A stretch of DNA of 64,000 nucleotides, from NCBI GenBank assembly GCA_022791455.1, contig JAAVZC010000004.1:40575-104574 (forward strand), read 5' to 3'. A program made the translations under genes and the position numbers. Shown piece after piece: positions 8,334 through 17,059 of the stretch. The notes below the pieces were generated by a model. It did no database searches. It was given only the letters and a program-made list of their open reading frames with translations, and had not been told where the DNA came from. This DNA comes from Eggerthellaceae bacterium (lineage in GTDB: Bacteria > Actinomycetota > Coriobacteriia > Coriobacteriales > Eggerthellaceae). Each line of letters begins with the position of its first letter. Positions within the stretch are counted from its first letter, which is position 1.

Positions 8334-8498
8334 TTACTCCTCGTAGAGGGAGAACTGGTCTTTGCTCACGCCGCAGACCGGGCAAACCCAATCCTCGGGG
8401 ATATCGGCAAACGCGGTGCCGGGCTCGATGCCGCCGTCCGGATCACCCACTTCGGGATCGTAAATGTATCCGCACACGTCGCAGATGTACTTTTCCAT
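8334..8498 (-). CDS. Rubredoxin
   Basis: A 54-residue one-iron electron carrier. Iron ligands Cys6 and Cys9 (CDVCG) and Cys39 and Cys42 (CPVCG), plus the conserved [14 protein letters not shown] and DIPEDWVCP segments, are all present and the length is normal for the family. The start is the ATG at 8498 behind GGAGA, not an upstream ATG in the same frame that would add 10 poorly fitting residues. In strict anaerobes rubredoxin feeds electrons to peroxide and superoxide reductases or flavoproteins. It stands alone here, with its own terminator, about 100 bases after the YczE-type gene. Confidence 0.95.
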   Translation of the reverse strand: MEKYICDVCGYIYDPEVGDPDGGIEPGTAFADIPEDWVCPVCGVSKDQFSLYEE

Positions 8499-8599
8499 AG
8501 CTTGTCTCCAATCATCAGACAATAACACGCGTAAAGAATTGTGCCACTGAAGCAGACAGAGGCTGCCTCCGAACAGCCAGACGAAACCATTCCGTAGCC

Positions 8600-9409
8600 T
8601 TACGCTCCAGGACCGTCCTCGGGAACCATCGCCGCCACGGCCAGCTCCGCCGGCGCTTCTTCAAAGCCACCAGATAAGATCCGCACGCGCTCCCTCAGCT
8701 TTCCGTACAAAGCCATGTAGCCATTCACCACCAAGCCCGTGCAGACGGCGCAAATCACCGTTCCCTCGCGCACTCCGGCAAGATGCCCCATAAAAGCAAA
8801 GGAGCAAGCAATGGCACTTAGCGCGCACGTGACATCGAAGCACACTTTCATAGTGCCGAACTTGGCCCCGGTCTTGCGCACGATAGCCTGAACCACCGCC
8901 TCGCCGCAATTCATCACCGTACCGGAAACCACCGTCATGACAATCCCCAGCGCCAAAATCAAAATGCCCACAGCCAGGCAGAGCAACGCCTGCCCATAAT
9001 TCTCGGGCGAAAGCGGCACGAGCACCGCCATGAACACATCGATGCACACCCCAAAGAATACCGAAATGGGAATCTGCAGCAAATCGATGGGGCGGAAATC
9101 CCGCCGCAGAATCACCACTTGCACAAGCACCAGGAAGCACTGCCAACAAAGCATGAAAACCCCGAAGCTCACCTGCGGAAAAGCCAGACTCAGCACGTTG
9201 GGGCAAGCGGAAATGGGCGAATTTCCCAGATTCGCCTTCACCACCACATCGATAGCAAACGCCATGACGGCGATGCCCAGCAACATGAGCGCAATGCGCC
9301 CCGCCATAAACAGGATGGCACGCCCGTTGACGGCACCCGAGCGCTCGCGCCCCATGGATTTCCCTTTGACCCGAATCTCATTTCCGCGATTCGCCGGCCG
9401 CACCGTCAT
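8600..9409 (-). CDS. YczE/YitT-type integral membrane protein
   Basis: A 269-residue protein with about five membrane helices (roughly residues 30-58, 70-96, 107-126, 135-163 and 186-240 in two parts). The [15 protein letters not shown] segment after the first helix and the overall plan match the YczE/YyaS/YitT group of uncharacterised membrane proteins (DUF6198-like). The C-terminal ~40 residues are polar and cytoplasmic. The start at 9409 is supported by GGTGAG; MGRERS at 9355 is an alternative. Function unknown; some relatives sit beside transcription regulators or antibiotic synthesis genes, but there is none here. Confidence 0.7.
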   Translation of the reverse strand: MTVRPANRGNEIRVKGKSMGRERSGAVNGRAILFMAGRIALMLLGIAVMAFAIDVVVKANLGNSPISACPNVLSLAFPQVSFGVFMLCWQCFLVLVQVVILRRDFRPIDLLQIPISVFFGVCIDVFMAVLVPLSPENYGQALLCLAVGILILALGIVMTVVSGTVMNCGEAVVQAIVRKTGAKFGTMKVCFDVTCALSAIACSFAFMGHLAGVREGTVICAVCTGLVVNGYMALYGKLRERVRILSGGFEEAPAELAVAAMVPEDGPGA

Positions 9410-9532
9410 AGTCTCACCATCCTTTCAGTCTTCGCGCTATTCCTGCCTCTCCGTTATAGCAATCTCATCCTCCTTTTCTGAGGATGATTTACGCGAACAA
9501 CCAAAAAGATGATGGTGAAAGTCGCAAATAAG

Positions 9533-9576
9533 GAGATCCTTCGACTCCGGGCTTCGCCCTCCGCTCAGGATGACAA
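9533..9576. repeat. R1 half copy
   Basis: Only the right half of R1 is present, from GAGATCCTTCGACTCC to CGCTCAGGATGACAA, still folding into a small hairpin. It lies six bases from the R2 element at 9583. The 304-bp interval 9410-9713 holds these two repeats and no gene. Confidence 0.85.
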
Positions 9577-9582
9577 GGGGTA

Positions 9583-9713
9583 GCGGCCGCGCCGACCGGA
9601 GGGTGGAGCGAGGTTAAGCCAAAGGAGGTGAGAGATCCACTCCGCGAAGCGGAGTTAGCTCGAGCCGACGACGCGTCGAGCGTAACCCTTCGGCCGGCGC
9701 GGCCGCGGACAGG
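9583..9713. repeat. R2 element, complete copy
   Basis: A 131-bp element with 21-bp inverted arms (GCGGCCGCGCCGACCGGAGG at 9583, partner at 9686-9706, 19 of 21 matching). Inside are a conserved 28-base block starting at 9601 (shared with 63935), a hairpin ACTCCGC-GAA-GCGGAGT and a short CGACGCGTCG palindrome. It ends in CGCGGACAGG (9704-9713), which directly touches the stop codon of the M24 peptidase gene. The same edge recurs at 25757, 42699 and, in the other orientation, 63744. Confidence 0.8.
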
Positions 9714-10859
9714 CTATATAACTACCATTTCGTGGGTAGAGGAGGTGAAGACATCGAAGCCGGTTTCGGTGATGACGCCAAAGTCTTCGAGGCGCATGCC
9801 GAATTGGCCGGGGAGGTAGATGCCCGGCTCGACCGTCACCACGTTGCCGGCCACAAGCGGCTTCTCATTGCGCGGCGAGAGCACCGGCTCTTCGTGAATC
9901 TCCAGCCCCACGCCGTGCCCAAGCCCATGCCCCATCTTCCCGCCGAACCCGCCTTCGGAAAGAATCTGCTCGGCCAGTTCATGGGCCTCCTTGCCGGTAA
10001 CGCCCGGCCGCAACATGGCCTCCACTGCCTCGTTGGCGCGGCGCATCGTTTCCCAAGCGGCAAGCATCTGCCCTTCGGGGGCGCCCAGAAACACCGTGCG
10101 GGTCATGTCGGAGCAATAGCCGTAAGAGCGCGCGCCGAAATCAAGTACCACGCATTGGCCCGCCTCCAACATGGTCGCGCCGGGAATGGCATGAGGGCTC
10201 GCCCCATTGGCGCCAGTAGCGACGATGGAAGGAAATGCAAGGCCCTGGGCGCCGTGACGCACCATATAGTCTTCCAGCTCCAGCTGCACTTGACGCTCGG
10301 ACATGCCCGGCTTCATGTATTCGATGATATGGGAAAACGCCGCATCGGTTATGGATTGGGCGCCTTTCATGCGGGCAATTTCGTAACGGTCTTTCACCGA
10401 GCGCAGCTGCAGCACCACGCCGTCGGTCTCGCGGAACGGCGCGGGCACTTCGGCTTCGGAGAAGGTCTTTTCAAGCCGCCGATATTCTCCCAGGCTGATG
10501 GAATCCTCTATCCCTAAGCAGTCACCCGGCTGCGGAAGCAGTCGGTGGCGCCACAGGCTCAAGGCGAATTCCCCATGGCTCTCGCGCTTGCTGTTCACCA
10601 AGATGCCCGTGCCTTCGGCCGCCGTTTCGCACGCCGTGGCGTAGCGCGAGTCGGTGTGCAACACCGAGCGGGTCTCGTCCACATAGAGGGCATGGGCGTG
10701 CTCTTCGTCGAACACGTTGTCGAAGGCGGTGAGCCATTGGATGTTGGCAGTATCGCGCACCAGCATGCCGTCGATGCCGGCTTCCGCGAGGCGACGCCGC
10801 AAGCGTCCGATGTGGCGGGTACTGGCCTGCCTGTCATTGAGTTCGTCGAATACGGTCAT
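9714..10859 (-). CDS. pepQ: Xaa-Pro dipeptidase / aminopeptidase (M24 family)
   Basis: About 381 residues. The N-terminal creatinase-like domain (residues 1-150) is followed by the pita-bread catalytic domain with the dinuclear metal ligands visible in order: VVLDFGARSYGYCSDMTRT (two Asp), GHGLGHGVGLEIHE (His), TVEPGIYLPG (Glu) and MRLEDFG (Glu). It cleaves Xaa-Pro peptides in the cytoplasm. GGAGG is placed better for the second of two adjacent ATGs (10859) than for the first (10862). It follows aroQ by 9 bases. In many Gram-positives an M24 peptidase is followed by efp; here the position is filled by repeats R2 and R1. pepP would be an equally valid symbol. Confidence 0.9.
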   Translation of the reverse strand: MTVFDELNDRQASTRHIGRLRRRLAEAGIDGMLVRDTANIQWLTAFDNVFDEEHAHALYVDETRSVLHTDSRYATACETAAEGTGILVNSKRESHGEFALSLWRHRLLPQPGDCLGIEDSISLGEYRRLEKTFSEAEVPAPFRETDGVVLQLRSVKDRYEIARMKGAQSITDAAFSHIIEYMKPGMSERQVQLELEDYMVRHGAQGLAFPSIVATGANGASPHAIPGATMLEAGQCVVLDFGARSYGYCSDMTRTVFLGAPEGQMLAAWETMRRANEAVEAMLRPGVTGKEAHELAEQILSEGGFGGKMGHGLGHGVGLEIHEEPVLSPRNEKPLVAGNVVTVEPGIYLPGQFGMRLEDFGVITETGFDVFTSSTHEMVVI

Positions 10860-10868
10860 CATAGCCTC

Positions 10869-11297
10869 CTACTGCTCCAGCAAGATGTCCAGCGCCCGCA
10901 GGTACCCTTCCTTGCCGAGCCCCTTCACCTGGGCAATGCACGCAGGGGCAATCACCGAATGGCGGCGAAACTCCTCCCGCTCCTCGATGTCGGAAATATG
11001 GATCTCCACCACCGGCACGTCGATGCATTCCACCGCATCGTGAAGCGCATAGGAATAGTGAGTGTGGGCGCCCGGGTTGTAGACGATGCCGTCATAGTTT
11101 CCATGGGCCTCGTGCAGGCGATCCACCAGCGCCCCCTCGTGGTTCGACTGGAAGCAGTCCACCTGCGCCCCCCGCTCGGCTGCGTAGTCCACCACCATCT
11201 GCTCGATGGAGGCCAGGGTGTCGCTGCCGTAAATAGCCGGGTCGCGCACCCCCAGCATATTGAGGTTCGGCCCGTTCATCAGAAGGATTTTCTTCAT
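10869..11297 (-). CDS. aroQ: 3-dehydroquinate dehydratase, type II
   Basis: 142 residues, normal for the dodecameric type II enzyme that converts 3-dehydroquinate to 3-dehydroshikimate. Conserved pieces: GPNLNMLGVRDPAIYG (active-site Asn and Arg, catalytic Tyr23), NPGAHTHYS (74-82) and VEIHISD (catalytic His100). It is the last aro gene of the run and is separated from aroB by an R1 repeat, which leaves only a weak ribosome site in front of the ATG. Confidence 0.95.
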   Translation of the reverse strand: MKKILLMNGPNLNMLGVRDPAIYGSDTLASIEQMVVDYAAERGAQVDCFQSNHEGALVDRLHEAHGNYDGIVYNPGAHTHYSYALHDAVECIDVPVVEIHISDIEEREEFRRHSVIAPACIAQVKGLGKEGYLRALDILLEQ

Positions 11298-11319
11298 GGT
11301 CTACAACTTTCTAAATCAG

Positions 11320-11403
11320 TTGTCATCCTGAGCGAAGTCGAAGGATCTACAGAGCCGGGAAGATCCTTCGACTCCGCGCTTCGCGCTCCGCTCAGGATGA
11401 CAA
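11320..11403. repeat. R1 palindromic repeat inside the aro operon
   Basis: An 84-bp copy with perfect TTGTCATCCTGAGCG / CGCTCAGGATGACAA ends, 6 bases after the aroB stop and 22 bases before the aroQ start. As RNA it would form a strong stem between two co-transcribed genes. Confidence 0.9.
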
Positions 11404-11409
11404 ACATGG

Positions 11410-12516
11410 CTATTCTCCGAAGTAGAGTTTGAGGTGTTCGAGGATGGTTTCGTCGTCGACGGACAGCAGCTGCCATTGGCCGACGTCGGAAGGGAGAACG
11501 AAGCGCACCGACCCACCGCGCGATTTCTTGTCGCACTTCATGGCGGCCAGAATGTCCTGGGCCGGGGCGGACCAGTCGAGCACCGGCAACCCCAGCTCGT
11601 CCAACAGGGCATCTTGCGCCTCCACCAGCTCGAGCGGCGTGCCCACAAGCGATTGCCCCAGGCGCGCGGCGAACCGCATGCCCTCTGCCACGGCGGCCCC
11701 ATGGGAATAGGTGCCGTAGCCAGAAAGCGCCTCAATGGCATGTCCCAGCGTGTGACCGTAGTTCAGGCACTCGCGCACCCCATGGCTCTCAGTTTTGTCC
11801 TGGGCCACCACGTTCGCCTTGAACACCACGCACCGGGCAATGGCCTGCGCCACCACATCGGACTCGCGCGCCGCAAGCGCCTCGGCGTTCTCGCTCAGCC
11901 AGAAGAAGAAATCATCCGAATCGATGACGGCGGACTTGGCAATCTCCGCGCAGCCGCAGGCCCATTCACGCTCGTCCAAAGTGGCCAGAACATCAGTCGA
12001 CGCGCACACGTAAGAAGGCTGCAAGAAGGTGCCCACCAGGTTCTTTCCCGCCTCCAGGTTCACGCCGGTCTTGCCGCCGACAGAGGAGTCCACCATGGAA
12101 AGCAGCGTCGTCGGCACCTGTACCACGCGCAGGCCGCGCATGAAGGTGGAGCCGGCGAACCCGGCCAGGTCCCCCACCACGCCGCCGCCCAGCGCCACCA
12201 CCACGCTGTCGCGCGCAAGGCCGAGCGCCGCCATGGCGTTCCACACCTCTCCCACCACCGCGAGGGACTTTGCCTCCTCGCCGGCGGGCAGCGTAATGTC
12301 GCTGATGGGGCAGCCCAGAGGTGCAAGTCCCTGCTTGCAGGCCTCCAAGTACAGCGGCGCCACGTTCGCGTCGGTGATCACCAGAATGCGGCTGGGCGGC
12401 TGCGCCTCCAGCACGGGAACAAGCTTCTCGCCCAATCCTGCCAGAATTCCCTCGCCGATGCGCACATCGTAGGGGCGCTCTTCAGGAATATCCACCACTA
12501 TGCGGGTTGCCGCCAT
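11410..12516 (-). CDS. aroB: 3-dehydroquinate synthase
   Basis: 368 residues from the ATG at 12516, which has AAGGAGG ahead of it; the frame opens six codons earlier without a ribosome site. The enzyme cyclises DAHP to 3-dehydroquinate using NAD and a divalent metal. The NAD-binding GGGVVGDLAGFAGSTFMRG, the QVPTTLLSMVDSSVGGKTGVN-type segment near residues 125-145, and the metal-binding NYGHTLGHAIE motif are present. It follows aroK and precedes aroQ. Confidence 0.96.
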   Translation of the reverse strand: MAATRIVVDIPEERPYDVRIGEGILAGLGEKLVPVLEAQPPSRILVITDANVAPLYLEACKQGLAPLGCPISDITLPAGEEAKSLAVVGEVWNAMAALGLARDSVVVALGGGVVGDLAGFAGSTFMRGLRVVQVPTTLLSMVDSSVGGKTGVNLEAGKNLVGTFLQPSYVCASTDVLATLDEREWACGCAEIAKSAVIDSDDFFFWLSENAEALAARESDVVAQAIARCVVFKANVVAQDKTESHGVRECLNYGHTLGHAIEALSGYGTYSHGAAVAEGMRFAARLGQSLVGTPLELVEAQDALLDELGLPVLDWSAPAQDILAAMKCDKKSRGGSVRFVLPSDVGQWQLLSVDDETILEHLKLYFGE

Positions 12517-12546
12517 GATTCCTCCTTGATTCACATTGCGAAGCCG

Positions 12547-13137
12547 CTAAGCCCACAGCTCCGGACGGCGCTTGAGCGCCCCCATCACCTCGTAGCCTAT
12601 CTGGCCCACCGATTTGCCGGCCGTGTTCACAATCACGTCGGCCGCTTCTTCGTACAAAGGCCCGCGGCGCTCGCACAGGGCGCGGGCGCTTTCCAGATCG
12701 TTGAACAGCGGGCGGCTCTTCTTGTTGGAGATGCGATCCGATGCCTCGTCGGCGCTCACCCGCAAATACACCACACAACCCAGCTGCGCCAAAAGCTCGC
12801 GGTTCTCCGGCCGCTCCACAATGCCGCCGCCGCACGAGACCAGCGAGGGGCTGGGACTTGTGCCCACTTCCCGCAGCACATCGGTTTCGATGAGCCGGAA
12901 GGCCTCTTCACCCTCTTCAGCGAAAATGTCGCGGATCACTCGGCCTTCGCGCCGCTCCAAATACATGTCGAGATCGATGGAAGAGAACTTCCAGCGCCGG
13001 GCGATGTAGAGCGACACACTGGTCTTTCCCGCCCCCATGAAGCCGATGAAGAACACCGGCCGCGCCAAGCACAGTTGCTTGCGCTCGGAAGGAGGGCGCC
13101 GGTTGCCGCTGCCAGTGTTGTTTCCGCTCTTCCCCAC
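12547..13137 (-). CDS. aroK: Shikimate kinase
   Basis: 196 residues. Walker A GFMGAGKT (32-39), the shikimate-binding SIDLDMYLERREG (53-65), the CGGGIV turn (102-107) and the lid-region KKSRPLF are visible. It phosphorylates shikimate at the 3-hydroxyl with ATP. It probably starts at a GTG five bases after the aroC stop. The first ~24 residues (Gly/Asn/Arg-rich) are longer than usual; a start nearer LARPVFFIGF is possible but has no clear ribosome site. Confidence 0.93.
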   Translation of the reverse strand: MGKSGNNTGSGNRRPPSERKQLCLARPVFFIGFMGAGKTSVSLYIARRWKFSSIDLDMYLERREGRVIRDIFAEEGEEAFRLIETDVLREVGTSPSPSLVSCGGGIVERPENRELLAQLGCVVYLRVSADEASDRISNKKSRPLFNDLESARALCERRGPLYEEAADVIVNTAGKSVGQIGYEVMGALKRRPELWA

Positions 13138-13141
13138 GGGT

Positions 13142-14317
13142 CTACCGCGCCAACGTCTTCAACCGGTCGCGATATGCGGCCAGGTTCTGGCGAATATCGG
13201 CCATGCAGGTATTGCCAAATGCCTCCTGATAAGCGGTGGCAAGCACAAAGGCCACTTCCGCCTCTGCCACAACGGCAGCTGCGGGCACGGCGCACACGTC
13301 CGAGCGCTCCTTGGAGGCCTCTTCCGGCTGCAACGTTTCCAGGTTGACGGTGGAAAGCGGAGTCATCAGCGTGGGAATGGGCTTCATGGCCGCCGTAATC
13401 ACCAGCGGAAGGCCGGTGGTCATGCCGCCCTCCAGGCCGCCCGCATTGTTGGAAGCGCGGTCGAAGGCGGCGTTGCCCAGCAGGATGGGATCATGCACCT
13501 GGCTGCCGGGACGACGGGCCGCTTCGAACCCGAGGCCGAACTCCACCCCCTTGATGGCGGGAATGGAGAACACCGCCTGGGCAAGTTGGCTGGTCAGGCG
13601 GCCGCGGGCCTGGGCATAGGTGCCAAGGCCCGGCACCAAGCCGGTAGCGACCACACGGAAGGTGCCCCCCAGGCTCTCCCCCTGGCGGCGGGCGCAGTTG
13701 ATGGCCTGCTTCATGGCCTCGGTGGTAGCGCTGTCAGGGCAGCGCATCTCGGAGGTCTCGATGGCCATGGGGTTGTAGCGGGCGGCGTCGCCCATGGGAT
13801 CGGCCTCTTTCAGGGCGACGTCGCCCACCGACACCACATAGGAGTAGATCTCCACCCCCAGCTCCGCCAAAAATTCCCGGGCAATGCCGGCTGCCGCCAC
13901 GCGCGCAGCGGTCTCGCGCGCACTCGCGCGCTCCAGAATGTCACGACAATCGTCGGTGTTGGTGCGAAGGGCCCCCACCAGATCGGCATGGCCGGGGCGC
14001 GGGGTTACTTCCCGCTTCAGATTGGCGGGGGGCTGGCCGTCGGCGACCATGCGGTCGGTCCAATTGGCCCAGTCGCGGTTTTCCACCACCAGCCCTACCG
14101 GGCTGCCCAGCGTGCGACCAAAGCGGATGCCGGACACGATGCGCGCGCGATCGCGCTCGATGGTCTGGCGCCCTCCGCGGCCATAGCCGCTCTGGCGGCG
14201 AGACAAGTCGTAATCGATAAGGTCGGCGGAAACCTTCAGCCCCGCCGGCACATCTTCAACAATAGCCACCAGTTCAGGGCCGTGGCTCTCCCCTGCGGTC
14301 ACGTAGCGCATGGACAT
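13142..14317 (-). CDS. aroC: Chorismate synthase
   Basis: About 391 residues from MSMRYVTAGESHGPEL; the frame is open 21 codons further to a GTG but family proteins begin here. The signature GESHGPEL near the N-terminus, SRRQSGYGRGGRQTIERD (FMN/EPSP-binding), RPGHADLVGALR and the C-terminal NLETLQPEEASKERSDVCAV are all present. It makes chorismate from EPSP with reduced FMN. It lies between aroE and aroK in the aro run. Confidence 0.95.
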   Translation of the reverse strand: MSMRYVTAGESHGPELVAIVEDVPAGLKVSADLIDYDLSRRQSGYGRGGRQTIERDRARIVSGIRFGRTLGSPVGLVVENRDWANWTDRMVADGQPPANLKREVTPRPGHADLVGALRTNTDDCRDILERASARETAARVAAAGIAREFLAELGVEIYSYVVSVGDVALKEADPMGDAARYNPMAIETSEMRCPDSATTEAMKQAINCARRQGESLGGTFRVVATGLVPGLGTYAQARGRLTSQLAQAVFSIPAIKGVEFGLGFEAARRPGSQVHDPILLGNAAFDRASNNAGGLEGGMTTGLPLVITAAMKPIPTLMTPLSTVNLETLQPEEASKERSDVCAVPAAAVVAEAEVAFVLATAYQEAFGNTCMADIRQNLAAYRDRLKTLAR

Positions 14318-14412
14318 CCAATCCGTTGCATTTGCAGTTCGCTGGCTATTGTAGCGCAGGGAAAACTCTCGAAACCGCACGTTGCAAACCGCGTTTGGCA
14401 GCGGCGGTTAAA

Positions 14413-15366
14413 TTAGCAATTCAGCTCGCCCGGAAACGCCGCCGCGCCCATAAGGTTGAAGATGGCATCGAAGTCCATTTCGGTTGAGACCCCCGCCAGA
14501 TCGAACAGGATGAGCGCCGTCACCGCCGCCTGGCCCGCCAGCATGCCCGCGCCGTTGCGGAATTCGCACCCGTACTTGCGGGCTGCCAGCGCAAGCGCCG
14601 TTTCCCCGTGGCCGTACACCACGTCCATGACGAACTGGCCTCCATGCAAAAGCGAGGGGTCGAAGGGGGCGGGATCGCCCGGTTTCATGCCCAGCGGCGT
14701 AGCATCGATGATCACATCTGCCGCGGAAATCGCCTGCGTGGAGGTGGCATAGCTGCCGTACTTGAAAGAACAGTCCCGATAGGTGTCGGAGATGGACCTG
14801 TGGTGGTCGTGGGGGGCGGGCATGCCAAGGGAAGCCTCCGCCATCTTCCGCAGCTGCCGCACATAGCCCTGGGCCCGGTCGCGGGCCTTGCCCACTTCGC
14901 GCCCTAAAAGCAGCACCTCCGCCGCGCCCGCCACTGCCGCCGCATGGTAGATTGCGAGCGATGTAGGCCCGGTGCCACATACCGCCACGCGCTTTCCGGC
15001 AAAGTCTACGCCCTCGCGCTCAAGATAGGCCACACAGCCCTCGCCGTCGGTGTTGTAAGCAAGAAGACGCTCGCCGTAGTTGGCCAACAGGTTGCACCCA
15101 CCCGCCAACTGGGCCGACGCCGCCTTGACATCCGCCTTCTCCAGCGCGAGCGGTTTGTACGGAGTGGTGATATTGATAGAGAAGAAATCGCGGCCGTCCA
15201 AGAATTCCCCCGCCTGCGCCGGGTCCGCAATGTCCATGAGGTCGTAGGACCAGGGCAGCTCAAGGTAGGAATAGAGCGCGTTGTACATGGCCGGGGACTT
15301 CGAGTGCCCCACCGGATGGCCTAGAACATAAAGTTGTTTTGCCTGATCAAGGTCAAGACGTTCCAT
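14413..15366 (-). CDS. aroE: Shikimate dehydrogenase
   Basis: 317 residues, about 40 longer than the E. coli type. Substrate-side motifs VLGHPVGHSKSP (14-25) and NITTPYK (the family Lys-containing N-[VI]-T-x-P-x-K) are followed by AYNTDGEG; the NADP-binding segment reads VCGTGPTSLAIYHAAAVAGA. A roughly 50-residue insertion after the Rossmann strand (Asp/His/Tyr-rich, about 180-230) explains the extra length. It reduces 3-dehydroshikimate to shikimate. Its start overlaps the end of yqeG by 14 bases; GAGGAG precedes the ATG. Confidence 0.93.
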   Translation of the reverse strand: MERLDLDQAKQLYVLGHPVGHSKSPAMYNALYSYLELPWSYDLMDIADPAQAGEFLDGRDFFSINITTPYKPLALEKADVKAASAQLAGGCNLLANYGERLLAYNTDGEGCVAYLEREGVDFAGKRVAVCGTGPTSLAIYHAAAVAGAAEVLLLGREVGKARDRAQGYVRQLRKMAEASLGMPAPHDHHRSISDTYRDCSFKYGSYATSTQAISAADVIIDATPLGMKPGDPAPFDPSLLHGGQFVMDVVYGHGETALALAARKYGCEFRNGAGMLAGQAAVTALILFDLAGVSTEMDFDAIFNLMGAAAFPGELNC

Positions 15367-15898
15367 CGCTGCTCCTCGCGTTCTTGCATACGGCCGGCCT
15401 CGCGGGCTCAGGCACTCGGCCGCCCAGCACCACTCGTTCCAAATTCCTCAGCGCCATGGTGTGGGGCAGATCAACCTCCACCAATGGCTGCACCATGTAT
15501 ACGGGAAGCCCCACCAAGTGAGCCCCTAGCACATCGGTGAGCAGCTGATCCCCCACCGCCACCGTGTCTTTGCGGGTTCCTCCCACTTTCCGCATGCCCA
15601 GCAGAAACCCTTGCGGCATCGGCTTGCAAGACTTCCCCACCACGGGCATATCCAGCTGACCAGCCAACTGATGAATGCTCGCGTGCCAATTGTTGGAAAC
15701 CAGGCAGAACCGCACGCCCGCATCGCGCGCCTGCCCCAGCCACACCCCCACATCGCGCGGAATGTCGTGGGTGGCGCGGGAGAGGATGGTGTTGTCCACA
15801 TCCAGCAGCACGTGAGTAAGCCCTGCATCTAGCAGGTCGCGCTGAATGTCGATGGAGCTGATGCGGGAAAAGTACCGCTCGGGAATCAGCAGGCTCAC
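15353..15898 (-). CDS. yqeG: YqeG-family HAD phosphatase (class IIIA)
   Basis: 181 residues with the HAD nucleophile motif LLDVDNTI (32-39), the SNNW motif II (about 70-73), and the Lys/Asp end GKSCKPMPQG and AVGDQLLTDV. YqeG proteins are small cytosolic phosphatases; their substrate is not settled, and a role linked to phosphatidylglycerophosphate has been proposed for the group that includes Gep4. It starts with GTG behind AGGAAC. In Firmicutes yqeG lies next to yqeH and aroE, and the aroE link is kept here. Confidence 0.85.
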   Translation of the reverse strand: MSLLIPERYFSRISSIDIQRDLLDAGLTHVLLDVDNTILSRATHDIPRDVGVWLGQARDAGVRFCLVSNNWHASIHQLAGQLDMPVVGKSCKPMPQGFLLGMRKVGGTRKDTVAVGDQLLTDVLGAHLVGLPVYMVQPLVEVDLPHTMALRNLERVVLGGRVPEPARPAVCKNARSSDGTS

Positions 15899-15907
15899 CG
15901 GGCGTTC

Positions 15908-17044
15908 CTAGTTTCCGTTAATGGCGTTCTGGTGCTCTTCGTAGGTCTTGCTGAAGATAGTCTCGCCCGCGCTGCCGTCGGCATTGGTGGGGGTGAAGAA
16001 GTACATATATTCAGTGTCAGCCGGATTGCAGACCGCCTTCAGCGCCTCAAGGCCGGGCGAGCAGATGGGCGTGGGGGGCAGGCCCGGGTTGCTGTAGGTG
16101 CTGTAAGGAGTGTCGGCGTGCACTTCGTCGGCGCTCGGCTGATGGCCCATCTCGTAGGCGGTGGTGGCATCCGACTCCAGATAGGGGCGCTCGGAAGCAA
16201 GGCGGTTGTAGAAGACGCTGGCCACCTGCGGGCGCTCATCGGCTACCGCCACTTCCTTCTCCACGATTGAAGCCAGGTTAACCGCCTGGTACAGGTCGAG
16301 CCCCGCGTTCGTGGGAACCGACCAGTCAAGGCCAGCGGTTTCCGTTTGGAACTGAACGAGCATCATGCGCACTACCGCGCCGGCATCGGTGCTCTCTTCG
16401 ATGGTGTAGGTCTTGGGGAACAGGAAGCCTTCCAGCGAGTTGGTGCCGGCCGTCTCCAGAAAGGGGAACTCGCCCGCCCAGGCGCTTGCATCGGCAGAGG
16501 CATTCATGAAGTCGTCGGCAGAAATACGGCCCCCCGTGGCGTCTGAAACCGCTTGAGCGGTGGCCTCGCGCGTAAGCCCCTCGGGGATCGTGACCTTATC
16601 GCCCGTAGCGGCAGGACCTGCCTGGATAAGGGCAACGATGTCGCGCACCGGCGTCTGGCCGGCAATTTGATACTCCCCGGGAATCAGGGAGCTATCGGCG
16701 TTCATCTCGCGGGCAGCGCTCACGAACTCGTCCGCCGAGCCGATGAGCTTCGCTTCCGCCAGGCTCTTGCCAATGGCGGCAGCGCCGTCGCCCTCCTTCA
16801 CCACGATAACCGCGCTCTCCTCGGCAGGCAGAAGCTCGGGGCCCGCCACACAGCGGGAAACCCCCACCGCGATGGCAATAAGGGCCGCAATGGCCAGCAC
16901 CAGTGCGATGATGGCGGGCACTTTGGAGTGCTTCGGGCGGATGGCGGTGGTGTCGTAGGTGCGAAACATCGCATCGCCCTTCGCATGGGCGGCGCGGGCC
17001 GCGTGAGTAGGTCGTTCGGAGTAGGTAATGTTATTCTTCCTCAT
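15908..17044 (-). CDS. mltG: Endolytic murein transglycosylase MltG
   Basis: 378 residues. A cytoplasmic N-terminus of about 40 residues is followed by one membrane helix (about 43-66), a LysM-like domain (about 75-150) and the YceG/MltG catalytic domain. The catalytic Glu lies in NLASIVEKEVAVADERP, and the substrate-cleft motif appears as YSTYSNPGLPPTPICSPG. MltG cuts nascent glycan strands at the membrane and sets their length. The order ruvX-mltG-aroE is standard for Actinobacteria and some other bacteria. The start is the ATG at 17044; an internal ATG (MFRTYD) is possible. Confidence 0.93.
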   Translation of the reverse strand: MRKNNITYSERPTHAARAAHAKGDAMFRTYDTTAIRPKHSKVPAIIALVLAIAALIAIAVGVSRCVAGPELLPAEESAVIVVKEGDGAAAIGKSLAEAKLIGSADEFVSAAREMNADSSLIPGEYQIAGQTPVRDIVALIQAGPAATGDKVTIPEGLTREATAQAVSDATGGRISADDFMNASADASAWAGEFPFLETAGTNSLEGFLFPKTYTIEESTDAGAVVRMMLVQFQTETAGLDWSVPTNAGLDLYQAVNLASIVEKEVAVADERPQVASVFYNRLASERPYLESDATTAYEMGHQPSADEVHADTPYSTYSNPGLPPTPICSPGLEALKAVCNPADTEYMYFFTPTNADGSAGETIFSKTYEEHQNAINGN

Positions 17045-17059
17045 AAATCCATGCCTCTC

